A DNA stretch of 55,338 nucleotides from Anaerolineales bacterium UBA2200 (GTDB lineage: Bacteria > Chloroflexota > Anaerolineae > UBA2200). The number at the start of each line of letters is the position of its first letter. Within the stretch, counting starts at the first letter, position 1. The stretch is from assembly GCA_002327925.1 (NCBI GenBank), contig DCVA01000048.1, positions 1-55,338 of the forward strand, given 5' to 3'. The notes under the pieces were generated by a model. The model did not search any database and had not been told where the DNA came from. It saw only the letters and a program-made list of their open reading frames with translations. This document shows, piece by piece, positions 1 through 7,560 of this stretch. Position numbers and translations under genes: made by a program.

Positions 1-29
1 TGACATTTTACGTGATAGAATGCGCCGGA

Positions 30-58
30 TTGACAGGACTCTGGCCGGCGTCTATACT
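30..58 (+). promoter_or_regulatory. Vegetative-type promoter for the first gene and ftcD
   Basis: TTGACA at 30-35 is followed, 17 bp later, by TATACT at 53-58. Expected transcription start is about 65, only a dozen bases before the ATG at 78. The -35 matches the sigma-70 consensus perfectly. Confidence 0.75.
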
Positions 59-77
59 CGCCGTGGAGGGCAAGAGG

Positions 78-437
78 ATGCAGCGTCGATGGGTCGCGTA
101 CCTGTGTGTGGCTCTGGCGGCAGTGGGCTGGATTGGCCTGGGCTATTTCACCTACAACAATCCGCCGACGGGCGGGAATCGCTGGATCGCCGTCGCCGCC
201 CTGTGGCCAACCGTGTTGTTCACGATTCTGCCGCCGATTGTCTGGCTCCATCAGCGGTTGGGAGACGGAGATGGGGCAATGGCCCGTCCCCTGCGCCAGA
301 GCGCTCTGGCAGCGCTCTATCTCAGCATCTGCGTATGGCTACGGATGGTCCGGGCTCTCAACTGGGCCAACGCCTCATTGCTGCTGATACTCTTTGTGCT
401 AACGGATGTTCTGCTTGTGTCGCGCAGCTCTGGCTGA
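78..437 (+). CDS. Small multi-pass membrane protein, unknown function
   Basis: The 119-residue product is not recognised. It has about four hydrophobic segments (roughly residues 6-25, 38-58, 75-90 and 98-116) and the charged start MQRRW, so it should sit in the cytoplasmic membrane. The ATG at 78 is chosen over an upstream in-frame GTG at 12 because GGAGGG lies at 65-70 and a strong promoter lies between the two. ftcD follows after 12 bp, so the two are probably co-transcribed. Nothing in the sequence reveals a substrate or partner, and no charged or Cys/His pattern suggests an enzyme. Confidence 0.7.
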   Translation: MQRRWVAYLCVALAAVGWIGLGYFTYNNPPTGGNRWIAVAALWPTVLFTILPPIVWLHQRLGDGDGAMARPLRQSALAALYLSICVWLRMVRALNWANASLLLILFVLTDVLLVSRSSG

Positions 438-449
438 GCGAGGAGGAAG

Positions 450-1346
450 ATGCCCCCGTTACTGGAATGTGCGCTCAATTTTTCCGAGGGTCGCCGACGT
501 GAGGTGATCGAAGCCATCGTCGCGGCAGCACAGGGGGCCCGCGTTCTGGACGTGTCTTCGGATGCGGATCACAACCGTACTGTGGTCAGCTTTGTCGGCG
601 CTCCCGAGACGGCGGCATCGGCCGCCCTGGCCGTCAGTGCGAGGGCCGTTGAACTGATCGATATGAACTCACATCGAGGCGCGCATCCACGCATGGGGGC
701 GGTCGATGTGATTCCCTTCGTTCCTCTGGGGGGAGCAACGATGGAGGTCGCCGTGGCCACGGCCCGGTCTGTAGGGTGCGAGCTCGGGGAGAGGCTGGGC
801 CTGCCAGTGTTCCTCTATGAAGCAGCGGCCAGCCGGCCGGAAAGGCGAAACCTGGCCGATGTCCGCCGGGGCGAGTATGAGGGCCTCTCAGAAAAGATGG
901 CTGACCCGGCCTGGAAGCCCGATTTCGGCCCCACCCGCCCTCATCCGACGGCGGGCGCCGCTGCCGTGGGCGCTCGCATCTTCCTGGTTGCCTACAATGT
1001 CAACCTGGGAACGCCCGACGTATCCATAGCCAGGTCCATCGCCCGAGCCGTTCGGGCCAAAACCGGCGGCCTGCAGAACGTCAAGGCACTAGGGGTGATG
1101 CTGCAGGAGCGCAATCTGGCTCAGGTGACGATGAACGTGGTGGACCCTTTTCAGACACCCCTCTACCGCGTACTCGAGCTAGTGCGTCTGGAGGCGGCTC
1201 GGTATGGGGTGACTGTGGTAGGTAGCGAGGTCGTTGGGCTGCTGCCACAGGCTGTTCTGCTGGAGTCGGCGCGCTACTACCTGCAGCTCGAAGGATTTAG
1301 CGATGATCAGGTGCTGGAGAGCCGACTCTGGGGACAGGAAGGCTGA
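450..1346 (+). CDS. ftcD: Glutamate formimidoyltransferase
   Basis: The 298-residue protein matches the formiminotransferase domain, which moves the formimino group of N-formimino-L-glutamate to tetrahydrofolate at the end of histidine breakdown. The N-terminal block has the family signature around residues 38-50 (DADHNRTVV). The HRGAHPRMGA motif at 75-84 carries the His (H79) expected to be catalytic in the mammalian enzyme. Length fits a stand-alone transferase without the cyclodeaminase domain. AGGAGGA precedes the ATG by a few bases. No other histidine-degradation gene is visible nearby, so the pathway role rests on family knowledge. The gene converges with murE with a 19-bp gap. Confidence 0.9.
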   Translation: MPPLLECALNFSEGRRREVIEAIVAAAQGARVLDVSSDADHNRTVVSFVGAPETAASAALAVSARAVELIDMNSHRGAHPRMGAVDVIPFVPLGGATMEVAVATARSVGCELGERLGLPVFLYEAAASRPERRNLADVRRGEYEGLSEKMADPAWKPDFGPTRPHPTAGAAAVGARIFLVAYNVNLGTPDVSIARSIARAVRAKTGGLQNVKALGVMLQERNLAQVTMNVVDPFQTPLYRVLELVRLEAARYGVTVVGSEVVGLLPQAVLLESARYYLQLEGFSDDQVLESRLWGQEG

Positions 1347-1365
1347 TCTGCCGTCCGGCGCCCTG

Positions 1366-2898
1366 CTAATGGCCGAGGGCCAGGCGTGAGCACAGGGCGT
1401 ACCTGGCCGCTTCGTGATCGCTCCATGGGTACTCAGTCGTGCCGAAGCACATGGACTGCTCGTGGCCTTTGCCTGTGACGATGACCAGGTCGCCGGTCCG
1501 GGCCATGGAAATCGCCTGGTTGATGGCCTCCTGCCGGTCCGCGACACGCCAGTAGTCTCTCCCCTCCTGACCTCCAACTGCTCTGCAACCATCTGCGATC
1601 TCGGCGATGATCGTGTTCACGTCCTCGGTGCGTGGGTCTTCAGCCGTCAGGAAGGAGTAGTCGGCCAGGCGCGCCGCAACCTCTCCCATAGGCCGACGTT
1701 TGGTGGGATCGCGTAAACCGGCGCAGCCAAAGACCACGAGTACTTTGCCCCGGGTCAACTGGCGTACCGTGCGGAGAGCGTTCTCCAGCGCATTGGGTGT
1801 GTGCGCAAAGTCGATCAGGACTGTGTAGTCCTGGCCCATGTCAATGCGCTCCATCCGACCCGCTACTCCCGTGACGGACCGAATGCCCTCCACCATCGCC
1901 TGCGGTGCGACCCCCTGCGTGAGGCAGGCGGTGATGGCCGCCAGAACGTTGTAGACGTTGAACCGTCCCGGCAGAGGTGAGCTGACGGAGAATGTGCCGG
2001 AGGGTGCCTCAACCTGGAACTCGATGCCCCCGGGCGCCAGGCGCAGGGCAGTTGCCGACACCTCGGCGGGTTGGTCCACACCATAGGTCAGGCAAGGGGC
2101 GGACGCGTGCTCCCTGAGGTACTCGTAGGAGGGATCGTCGGCGTTGAGCACCGCACCCTTGGGTGTCGACGCCTTGCGGTATGAGCCACCCAGGCCCTCG
2201 AATAGCAGACCTTTCGCGGCGCGGTACTCCTCGAAGGTATGGTGATAGTCAAGATGCTCGCGTGTGACGTTGGTGACAACGGCCACGTCGAACTCGCAGG
2301 CCGTTACGCGGTGCTGGGCCAGCCCGTGCGATGTAGCTTCGACCACTGCATACCGTGTGCCAGCGGCTACCATCTGGGAGAGAAGGCGCTGTACATCAGG
2401 CGCGTCAGGTGTGGTGGTGTGGAAGCCAGTGTCCACCAGCCCGTCGCCGATGCGAGCGTCCACCGTGCTGATCCAACCCACGGCATGTCCGGCTGCCTGC
2501 AGGATCGAGGCAATGAGACGTACGGTCGTGGTCTTGCCGTCTGTGCCGGTGACTCCGACCACGCCCATCTGACGAGCGGGGAAACCGTGCCACGCCGCCG
2601 AGAGCCAGGCCAGCGCCTCGCGCGAGTCACGAACCTGCAGGTAAGGCAACTCACCGATGCCCGGCACCTCGCTGGCAGGCCTCTGCCCGACCACGGCGGC
2701 GGCCCCTCTCCGCAGAGCATCTGGGATGTACTGATGACCATCGCGGTCTACGCCCGGGATGGCCACGAAGAGGCTGCCTGGCTCAGCGGAACGCGAGTCG
2801 CAGGTGATGCTCGACACTGCAAGATCACCACGCGGGAAGGGAGGGCCTGCTGCCAGCGTGGCAGGCAGGCCCACGAGAAGCTCAGAAAGCCTGATCAT
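1366..2898 (-). CDS. murE: UDP-N-acetylmuramoyl-tripeptide synthetase (MurE ligase)
   Basis: This 510-residue Mur ligase adds the third amino acid to UDP-MurNAc-L-Ala-D-Glu in the cytoplasm during peptidoglycan synthesis. The ATP loop GTDGKTTT is at 118-125, the central domain carries ATSHGL near 189-193, and the C-terminal domain has GKGHE at 476-480. The residue-3 recognition motif, DNPR in diaminopimelate enzymes, reads EDPR at 420-423, so the Asn position is Asp. The Arg that contacts the distal carboxylate of diaminopimelate is retained. The amino acid added is therefore uncertain (diaminopimelate, lysine or ornithine). The gene lies 27 bp behind a small membrane protein gene on the same strand and probably shares its promoter. 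Confidence 0.92.
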   Translation of the reverse strand: MIRLSELLVGLPATLAAGPPFPRGDLAVSSITCDSRSAEPGSLFVAIPGVDRDGHQYIPDALRRGAAAVVGQRPASEVPGIGELPYLQVRDSREALAWLSAAWHGFPARQMGVVGVTGTDGKTTTVRLIASILQAAGHAVGWISTVDARIGDGLVDTGFHTTTPDAPDVQRLLSQMVAAGTRYAVVEATSHGLAQHRVTACEFDVAVVTNVTREHLDYHHTFEEYRAAKGLLFEGLGGSYRKASTPKGAVLNADDPSYEYLREHASAPCLTYGVDQPAEVSATALRLAPGGIEFQVEAPSGTFSVSSPLPGRFNVYNVLAAITACLTQGVAPQAMVEGIRSVTGVAGRMERIDMGQDYTVLIDFAHTPNALENALRTVRQLTRGKVLVVFGCAGLRDPTKRRPMGEVAARLADYSFLTAEDPRTEDVNTIIAEIADGCRAVGGQEGRDYWRVADRQEAINQAISMARTGDLVIVTGKGHEQSMCFGTTEYPWSDHEAARYALCSRLALGH

Positions 2899-2925
2899 GC
2901 GCTCACACCAGCCGGCAATGCGGCC

Positions 2926-3153
2926 TTACGCAAACACGTGCACAAAGGACGACCAGAGCTGGAACCAGTCGGTGGAAAAGATGATGCTGCAGGCCAGGAG
3001 CAGGAAGATAACAAGCAGCACAAAACCGCATCCGCAGCCTGTGCACGAAGCTCCGCGGCCGAATCCGAACTTTTTCTGGAGCCAGTCGAAGAGGACGTTG
3101 AGCATGGTAAGCTCAAGTAATCCTTCGAGACACCCTTGCTGACGTCGTTGCAT
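2926..3153 (-). CDS. Small Cys-rich single-span membrane protein, unknown
   Basis: The 75-residue protein has a basic N-terminus, a CTGCGCG cluster at about 37-43, and one strongly hydrophobic span (about 44-62). The ATG at 3153 is preferred because AAAGGA lies about 7 nt upstream. An internal ATG at 3105 would give a 59-residue form but has only a distant purine stretch. A well-formed promoter lies 48-75 bp upstream. The gene ends 27 bp before murE and may be co-transcribed with it. I do not recognise the family. The Cys cluster beside the membrane span could bind a metal or be lipidated, but this is speculation. Confidence 0.6.
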   Translation of the reverse strand: MQRRQQGCLEGLLELTMLNVLFDWLQKKFGFGRGASCTGCGCGFVLLVIFLLLACSIIFSTDWFQLWSSFVHVFA

Positions 3154-3200
3154 GGTTTCTGTCCTTTCGCGACGGTCGGTTGGTTATTTGTGGCCGTCAA

Positions 3201-3228
3201 AGTATAGTACGCAGGGAGGCAGGGTCAA
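3201..3228 (-). promoter_or_regulatory. Promoter for small membrane protein and murE
   Basis: On the minus strand TTGACC (plus coordinates 3223-3228) and TATACT (3201-3206) are separated by 16 bp. Expected start is near 3194, giving a leader of about 40 nt with AAAGGA before the ATG at 3153. Confidence 0.7.
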
Positions 3229-3290
3229 GTTGCGGCCGCAATCTGCCCTGATTCGCAAGGTGCGAAGCTGGCCGGGCGCAGGGTGACCGC

Positions 3291-3869
3291 CTAGCTGTGC
3301 CCGGCCTTGCCAAGAGGGAATGAGATGTGAGCTACGCCGAGCGATACGGTGACTGTGGGGTAGAAGCCGCTGCGGGCCAAGAAGGCGCTGTGCAATAGCA
3401 CGTTCTCGGTCAGCACGTTGGCCACAAAGGTAGTGAGGCCTGCTGTGCGCGCGATGACCGTCAAGTGCTGAAGCAGCGCTGATCCGATTCCCCTGTGCTG
3501 ATGGGCATCGGCCACGGCGTAGGCCACCTCGGCGTTTCCGTCTTTCTGCACTGCGTAGCGCCCTACGCCGATGATCTGCTCTTCCTGATTCTCACAGCTA
3601 GGCGATGCTATCTGGGGCTCGGCGCGGATGACGGCAGCCAGTGCAACGTGCTGCACAAAGTCGAGACGTGTGAGAAAGTCCAGCTCTGCCTCGGAGAGTT
3701 CCCTCTTCTGGGTGGAGAAGCGGCTGTAGATCGACTGCTCGCTCAGGCTGTGGAAGAGCCCCCGCAGGCGCTGCCTGTCGTCCGGGCGTACGGCCCGGAT
3801 GTGGATCTTGCCTCCGTCGCGCAGCAGGACCTCCGTGGCGTAGGTTCGAGCCTCCATTGGTTCAGTCAA
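3291..3869 (-). CDS. GNAT-family N-acetyltransferase
   Basis: The 192-residue protein has a GNAT fold. Beta strands lead to the acetyl-CoA pyrophosphate loop QHRGIGSALL at 124-133, followed by the C-terminal strand with FLARSGFYP near 163-171. The N-terminus (IRAVRPDDRQRL, then SIYSRF) resembles the acetyltransferase modules attached to NDP-forming acyl-CoA synthetases and protein lysine acetyltransferases. No synthetase or cyclic-nucleotide domain is attached here. The substrate cannot be told from sequence. It stands between murE's membrane neighbour and pgm, both on the same strand, with 63 bp to the pgm stop. Confidence 0.8.
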   Translation of the reverse strand: MTEPMEARTYATEVLLRDGGKIHIRAVRPDDRQRLRGLFHSLSEQSIYSRFSTQKRELSEAELDFLTRLDFVQHVALAAVIRAEPQIASPSCENQEEQIIGVGRYAVQKDGNAEVAYAVADAHQHRGIGSALLQHLTVIARTAGLTTFVANVLTENVLLHSAFLARSGFYPTVTVSLGVAHISFPLGKAGHS

Positions 3870-3932
3870 GAGACAGCCTTCCCGGGCACACTACAATTCC
3901 TCGCCAGAATCGACACACAGCTGCGTGGCTGG

Positions 3933-5582
3933 CTACGTCGCGGTTTCAAACGCCGCCCGCACGATGGCCTGAGCCTCATCCTGGATCACTTTCAGATGCT
4001 CTGCGCCTTTAAAGCTCTCTGCATAGATCTTGTACAGGTCCTCCGTGCCTGATGGTCGGGCGGCAAACCAGCCGTTCGCAGTGACAACCTTGAGCCCGCC
4101 GATGGGCGCATCGTTGCCGGGTGCGCGAGTGAGCTTGGCCTGGATGCTCTCTCCCGCTAGCTCCGCGGCTTTCACCATCTCGGGCGAGAGGTTGCCCAAC
4201 ACTTCCTTCTGCTCCTTTGTGGCCGGCACGTCCATCCGCGCATATACTGAGCTGCCGACCTGCTCTTCCAGCGACTTGTAGTGCTCTCCTGGATCGCGCC
4301 CGGTTGTGGCTGTAATCTCGGCGGCGAGAAGATCCATGATCAAGCCGTCCTTGTCCGTGGTCCACACGTGGCCATCTTTTCGCAGGAACGATGCGCCCGC
4401 ACTCTCCTCCCCCCCGAAGGCGAGTGAGCCATCCAGCAGTCCATCCACGAACCACTTGAAGCCCACCGGCACCTCGCACAGCTTTCGTCCGAGGTGAGCA
4501 GCGACGCGGTCGACTACTGAGCTTGAGACGACCGTCTTGCCTACGGCCGCGTCCTTGCGCCAGCCCGGGCGGTTCTGGAGTAGGTGCCCGATGGCGACTG
4601 CCAGATAGTGGTTCGGATTCAAAAGTCCTGTGCTGGGAGTGACAATGCCATGGCGGTCACCGTCCGGATCGTTGCCGAAGGCGACGTCGAACCGATCCTT
4701 GAGCTTGACCAGGCCTGCCATGGCGAAAGGCGAGGAACAATCCATGCGGATCTGGCCGTCGTGATCCACGCTCATGAAAGAGAAAGTTGGGTCGACGTAG
4801 GGGTTGACGATCTCGATGTCGAGTCTGTACCCCTCGGCGATGGGCTGCCAGAATGCGACTGTCGCGCCGCCCAGCGGGTCTGCGCCTATCTTGAGACCCG
4901 CCGCGGCGATGGCCTCCATATCGATCATGTCGGCCAAATCTGCCACATAGGGTGAGACATAGTCGTACTGATGTGTGGTAGTCGCTCGGAGAGCCCTCTC
5001 GAAAGGAACTCGCTTCACCGCCTTCGATCCGTTGCTCAGAATCTCGTTGGCTCGGTTCTGAATGGTCCTGGTGGTGGTTGTGTCTGCTGGCCCCGCCGTC
5101 GGCGGATTGTACTTGAACCCCCCGTACTCGGGCGGGTTGTGCGAGGGCGTGATGACCACACCGTCGGCAAGTCCCGACGTCCTGCCTCGATTATGGGCCA
5201 GGATGGCGTGTGAAATGACCGGTGTGGGAGTGTAGCCGGCCCCTGCCTGTACCATGATGTCCAGACCATTGGCGGCAAAGACCTCAACCGCCGTGATGAA
5301 TGCGGGCTCAGAGAGCGCATGGGTGTCCATTCCGACGTACAGGGGACCGTTTGTGCTCTGCGCCTGTCGGTACTCGCAGGTCGCCTGGCAGATGGCTGAG
5401 ACATGGTCCTCATTGAACGAGTTGGTCAGAGACGAGCCACGATGCCCCGAGGTGCCAAACGCGACGCGCTGCTCCCGGATGGCGACGTCGGGCCTGCGCG
5501 TGTAGTAGGCCGAGACAAGTCGCGGCGTGTTGATGAGGAGCTCTGGTGGTGCAGGCTTGCCTGCAAGTCGATGTATGCTCAC
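3933..5582 (-). CDS. pgm: Phosphoglucomutase (alpha-D-glucose phosphate-specific)
   Basis: The 549-residue protein closely follows the E. coli Pgm pattern (546 residues). It interconverts glucose-1-phosphate and glucose-6-phosphate, linking glycogen and sugar-nucleotide metabolism to glycolysis. Visible sites are FGTSGHRG near 42-49, the phosphoserine loop TPSHNPPE with Ser147, the magnesium loop DPDGDR at 305-310, the sugar-binding GGEESAG at 390-396, and the phosphate-binding RPSGTED at 509-515. The GTG at 5582 is chosen because GAGGTG stands about 5 nt upstream and the protein then begins like Pgm (SIHRLAGKPA). An in-frame extension to 5723 has no such support and runs antisense to the comM remnant. 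Confidence 0.95.
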   Translation of the reverse strand: MSIHRLAGKPAPPELLINTPRLVSAYYTRRPDVAIREQRVAFGTSGHRGSSLTNSFNEDHVSAICQATCEYRQAQSTNGPLYVGMDTHALSEPAFITAVEVFAANGLDIMVQAGAGYTPTPVISHAILAHNRGRTSGLADGVVITPSHNPPEYGGFKYNPPTAGPADTTTTRTIQNRANEILSNGSKAVKRVPFERALRATTTHQYDYVSPYVADLADMIDMEAIAAAGLKIGADPLGGATVAFWQPIAEGYRLDIEIVNPYVDPTFSFMSVDHDGQIRMDCSSPFAMAGLVKLKDRFDVAFGNDPDGDRHGIVTPSTGLLNPNHYLAVAIGHLLQNRPGWRKDAAVGKTVVSSSVVDRVAAHLGRKLCEVPVGFKWFVDGLLDGSLAFGGEESAGASFLRKDGHVWTTDKDGLIMDLLAAEITATTGRDPGEHYKSLEEQVGSSVYARMDVPATKEQKEVLGNLSPEMVKAAELAGESIQAKLTRAPGNDAPIGGLKVVTANGWFAARPSGTEDLYKIYAESFKGAEHLKVIQDEAQAIVRAAFETAT

Positions 5583-5725
5583 AATCACCTCGATGAGATG
5601 TGCTGCGGCGACGCACCTACGTTCAGCCGGGAGTCTAGTGCGAGTTCTGCCGGATGACAAAACGCGAGGGTGCGTTGCGGGAGACACACGGGCATTGTGG
5701 GTGACCACCGCCCTTGAAGACACCC

Positions 5726-5830
5726 GTGCTTTACGTGACCAGCCTGGCTGTCACCGGCCGGGAAGTCGCGGCGATCCAGAGCACGGGTCCTAGCTTCCCC
5801 GGCCAGCGCATCACGGTTTTTCGGGAATGA
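5726..5830 (+). pseudogene. Decayed fragment of comM 5' end
   Basis: This plus-strand stretch matches the start of the intact comM gene (7561). Bases 5735-5779 align with about 7573-7617, and 5772-5816 align with 7713-7757, where I count 38 of 45 identical. The 102 bp between these blocks are missing, in frame, and the junction falls at the GCGATC that occurs twice in the intact gene. The fragment reads as 34 codons from a GTG to a TGA, with VTSLAV and SFPGQRITV recalling ComM, but it lacks all functional domains. I see no ribosome site. It is best read as a relic of a partial duplication. Confidence 0.7.
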
Positions 5831-5843
5831 GGAAGGCGGCAAG

Positions 5844-7316
5844 CTAGCTGCTCCGGCGGCCTCTCTGTCGCGGGGAGCGGTGTTCACTCCGTGAGCCGGG
5901 CGCCGGCTGAGCGCCGTACGGCTGGGGGAGCGGACCATACAGCGCCTGCTGATAGTGGTCATCCAGAAGCATGGTCAGCAGTGCCCTGCCCTCATCACTC
6001 TCGATCAGGTCGCCAACCAGGGGCTCAAAGCGCTGCATCCGCTCGACCGCAAGCCGGTCGCGCTCGCGCAGGCGCGTCTCCAGCAACACGGTCAATCTCT
6101 CCGCGACGATGGTCTGGACGTCCTCATCGCGGGGCAGCGGCCATTCTTGCATTTCTATGCCGTACCGCTTGGCGATCCGGTCCAGCACCATTTTCTGCAT
6201 CACGTCCACGAGCGAAATGGCAACCCCGCCCGCTCCGGCGCGCCCGGTCCGGCCGGCGCGGTGGATGTACTGCTCCAGCTCATCCGGCGGATCGTAGAGG
6301 AAGACGTGTGACAGGTCCGGGAGGTCGATCCCTCTCGACGCCACGTCGGTGGCGACCAGAAAGCGCAAGGCACCCCTGCGCATCCGGGCCATGATGGTTT
6401 CCCGTGCCCCCTGCGACAGGTCCGAGCTCAGCTCGTCGGCGTCGTAGCCAAACCGCTGTAAGACGGCGGTCACATAGCTCACCCCGGCCCGGGTGTTGCA
6501 GAAGATGAGGGCCGAGGGAGGCATCTCCACCTCGATGATGCGCACCAGACTGCGGTCCTTGTCCATACCCGGTACGACGTAATAGACGTGTTGGACGTCG
6601 GTTACGTGAACGTGGTCGCCGCTCAGGCTCAGAAAGTCGGGCTGCTGCAGGAACTCGCCGGCCAGCCGTCTGACGTGAGCGGGAAAGGTAGCCGAAAACA
6701 TGCAAACCTGCACACTTCTGGACGGCAGATAGCGCTGGATGGCCCGCATATCGGGATAAAAGCCCACGGACAACATGCGGTCCGCTTCGTCAAAGACGAG
6801 GATTTTCAGGTTCTGGAGCGACAGGTTGCGTTTGAGGAGGTGGTCCAAGATGCGCCCCGGCGTTCCCACCACCAGATGAGCTCCGTCGCGAAGCGCCTGA
6901 ATCTGAGGGCCATAGGCCACACCGCCGTACAGGGCGGCCGTGCGCATTCCCGTTGCGCCGCCCAAGATCTCGGCCTCCCTGGCCACCTGCCCGGCAAGCT
7001 CCCGCGTGGGCACCAAAACCAGAGCCTGGCAGGCAGCTCTGGCTGGGTCGATGCGCTCCAGCATGGGCAGGAGATAGGCCCCGGTCTTGCCGCTACCCGT
7101 TCGCGACTGAACGAGCAGGTCGCGACCGGCCAGCAGGTAGGGTATGGCCCGGCTCTGCACCGGCATCAGCTCGGGCCAGCCAGCCCTGGCCACCGCCTGG
7201 CGCAGAGGTTGAGGCAGATCCGTTACAGTCACTACGGGCAGGGCACTCACGGGCTCGACCAGGCCCGCGTCAGGGTGCTGGTCTGCCTGCATATCAGGCG
7301 TGATGGGCTCTTTCAC
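5844..7316 (-). CDS. DEAD-box ATP-dependent RNA helicase
   Basis: The 490-residue protein carries the full DEAD-box set. It has a Q-motif region near 45-54, motif I SRTGSGKT at 71-78, PTREL at 103-107, GTPGR at 151-155, DEAD at 176-179, SAT at 208-210, the second RecA domain with CNTR near 273, DVASRGID at 324-331, and HRAGRTGR at 352-359. A C-terminal extension of about 110 residues ends in a basic RQRGRRSS tail, likely for RNA contact. It should unwind structured RNA in ribosome assembly or mRNA decay. The GTG at 7316 has AGAGGA 5 nt upstream. The predicted promoter at 7432-7460 implies a long leader of about 110 nt, as is common for cold-regulated helicase genes. Confidence 0.92.
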   Translation of the reverse strand: MKEPITPDMQADQHPDAGLVEPVSALPVVTVTDLPQPLRQAVARAGWPELMPVQSRAIPYLLAGRDLLVQSRTGSGKTGAYLLPMLERIDPARAACQALVLVPTRELAGQVAREAEILGGATGMRTAALYGGVAYGPQIQALRDGAHLVVGTPGRILDHLLKRNLSLQNLKILVFDEADRMLSVGFYPDMRAIQRYLPSRSVQVCMFSATFPAHVRRLAGEFLQQPDFLSLSGDHVHVTDVQHVYYVVPGMDKDRSLVRIIEVEMPPSALIFCNTRAGVSYVTAVLQRFGYDADELSSDLSQGARETIMARMRRGALRFLVATDVASRGIDLPDLSHVFLYDPPDELEQYIHRAGRTGRAGAGGVAISLVDVMQKMVLDRIAKRYGIEMQEWPLPRDEDVQTIVAERLTVLLETRLRERDRLAVERMQRFEPLVGDLIESDEGRALLTMLLDDHYQQALYGPLPQPYGAQPAPGSRSEHRSPRQRGRRSS

Positions 7317-7431
7317 TGGTTCCTCTCAATTCCTTTGTTGACGTCGAGTCGCCCGGGCAACGGGAGCAGCGATCTCACGCGGAGATGGCCCGCCAGCCCT
7401 GAGCCGTGCTGCAGGAGATTCGACCACCCGC

Positions 7432-7460
7432 AGTGTACTCCCAAAGTCGGTGTGGCGCAA
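7432..7460 (-). promoter_or_regulatory. Promoter for the DEAD-box helicase
   Basis: On the minus strand TTGCGC (7455-7460) and TACACT (7432-7437) are spaced by 17 bp. The start would be near 7425, leaving a leader of roughly 110 nt before the GTG at 7316. Confidence 0.5.
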
Positions 7461-7514
7461 GGGTCGGATGGCACATGCTCAATGGTCACCCTCTATGGCA
7501 TGCTCTCCGAGCGG

Positions 7515-7523
7515 TGCTATAAT
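7515..7523 (+). promoter_or_regulatory. Extended -10 promoter element for comM
   Basis: TGC followed directly by a perfect TATAAT (7518-7523) forms an extended -10. No good -35 is visible at 17 bp. Expected start is near 7530, about 30 nt before the ATG. Confidence 0.6.
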
Positions 7524-7560
7524 ATCCCCCAGCGAGGCACTCTTCTTCCAGGAGGCATCC

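Noticed and set aside
2239..3120. Plus-strand open frame of 293 codons opposite murE.
   Set aside because: The minus strand encodes MurE with all motifs. The plus reading has no recognisable family or ribosome site.
5726..5830. The comM remnant as a functional 34-residue protein.
   Set aside because: No ribosome site or promoter was seen, and none of the ComM functional domains remain; decay is the simpler reading.
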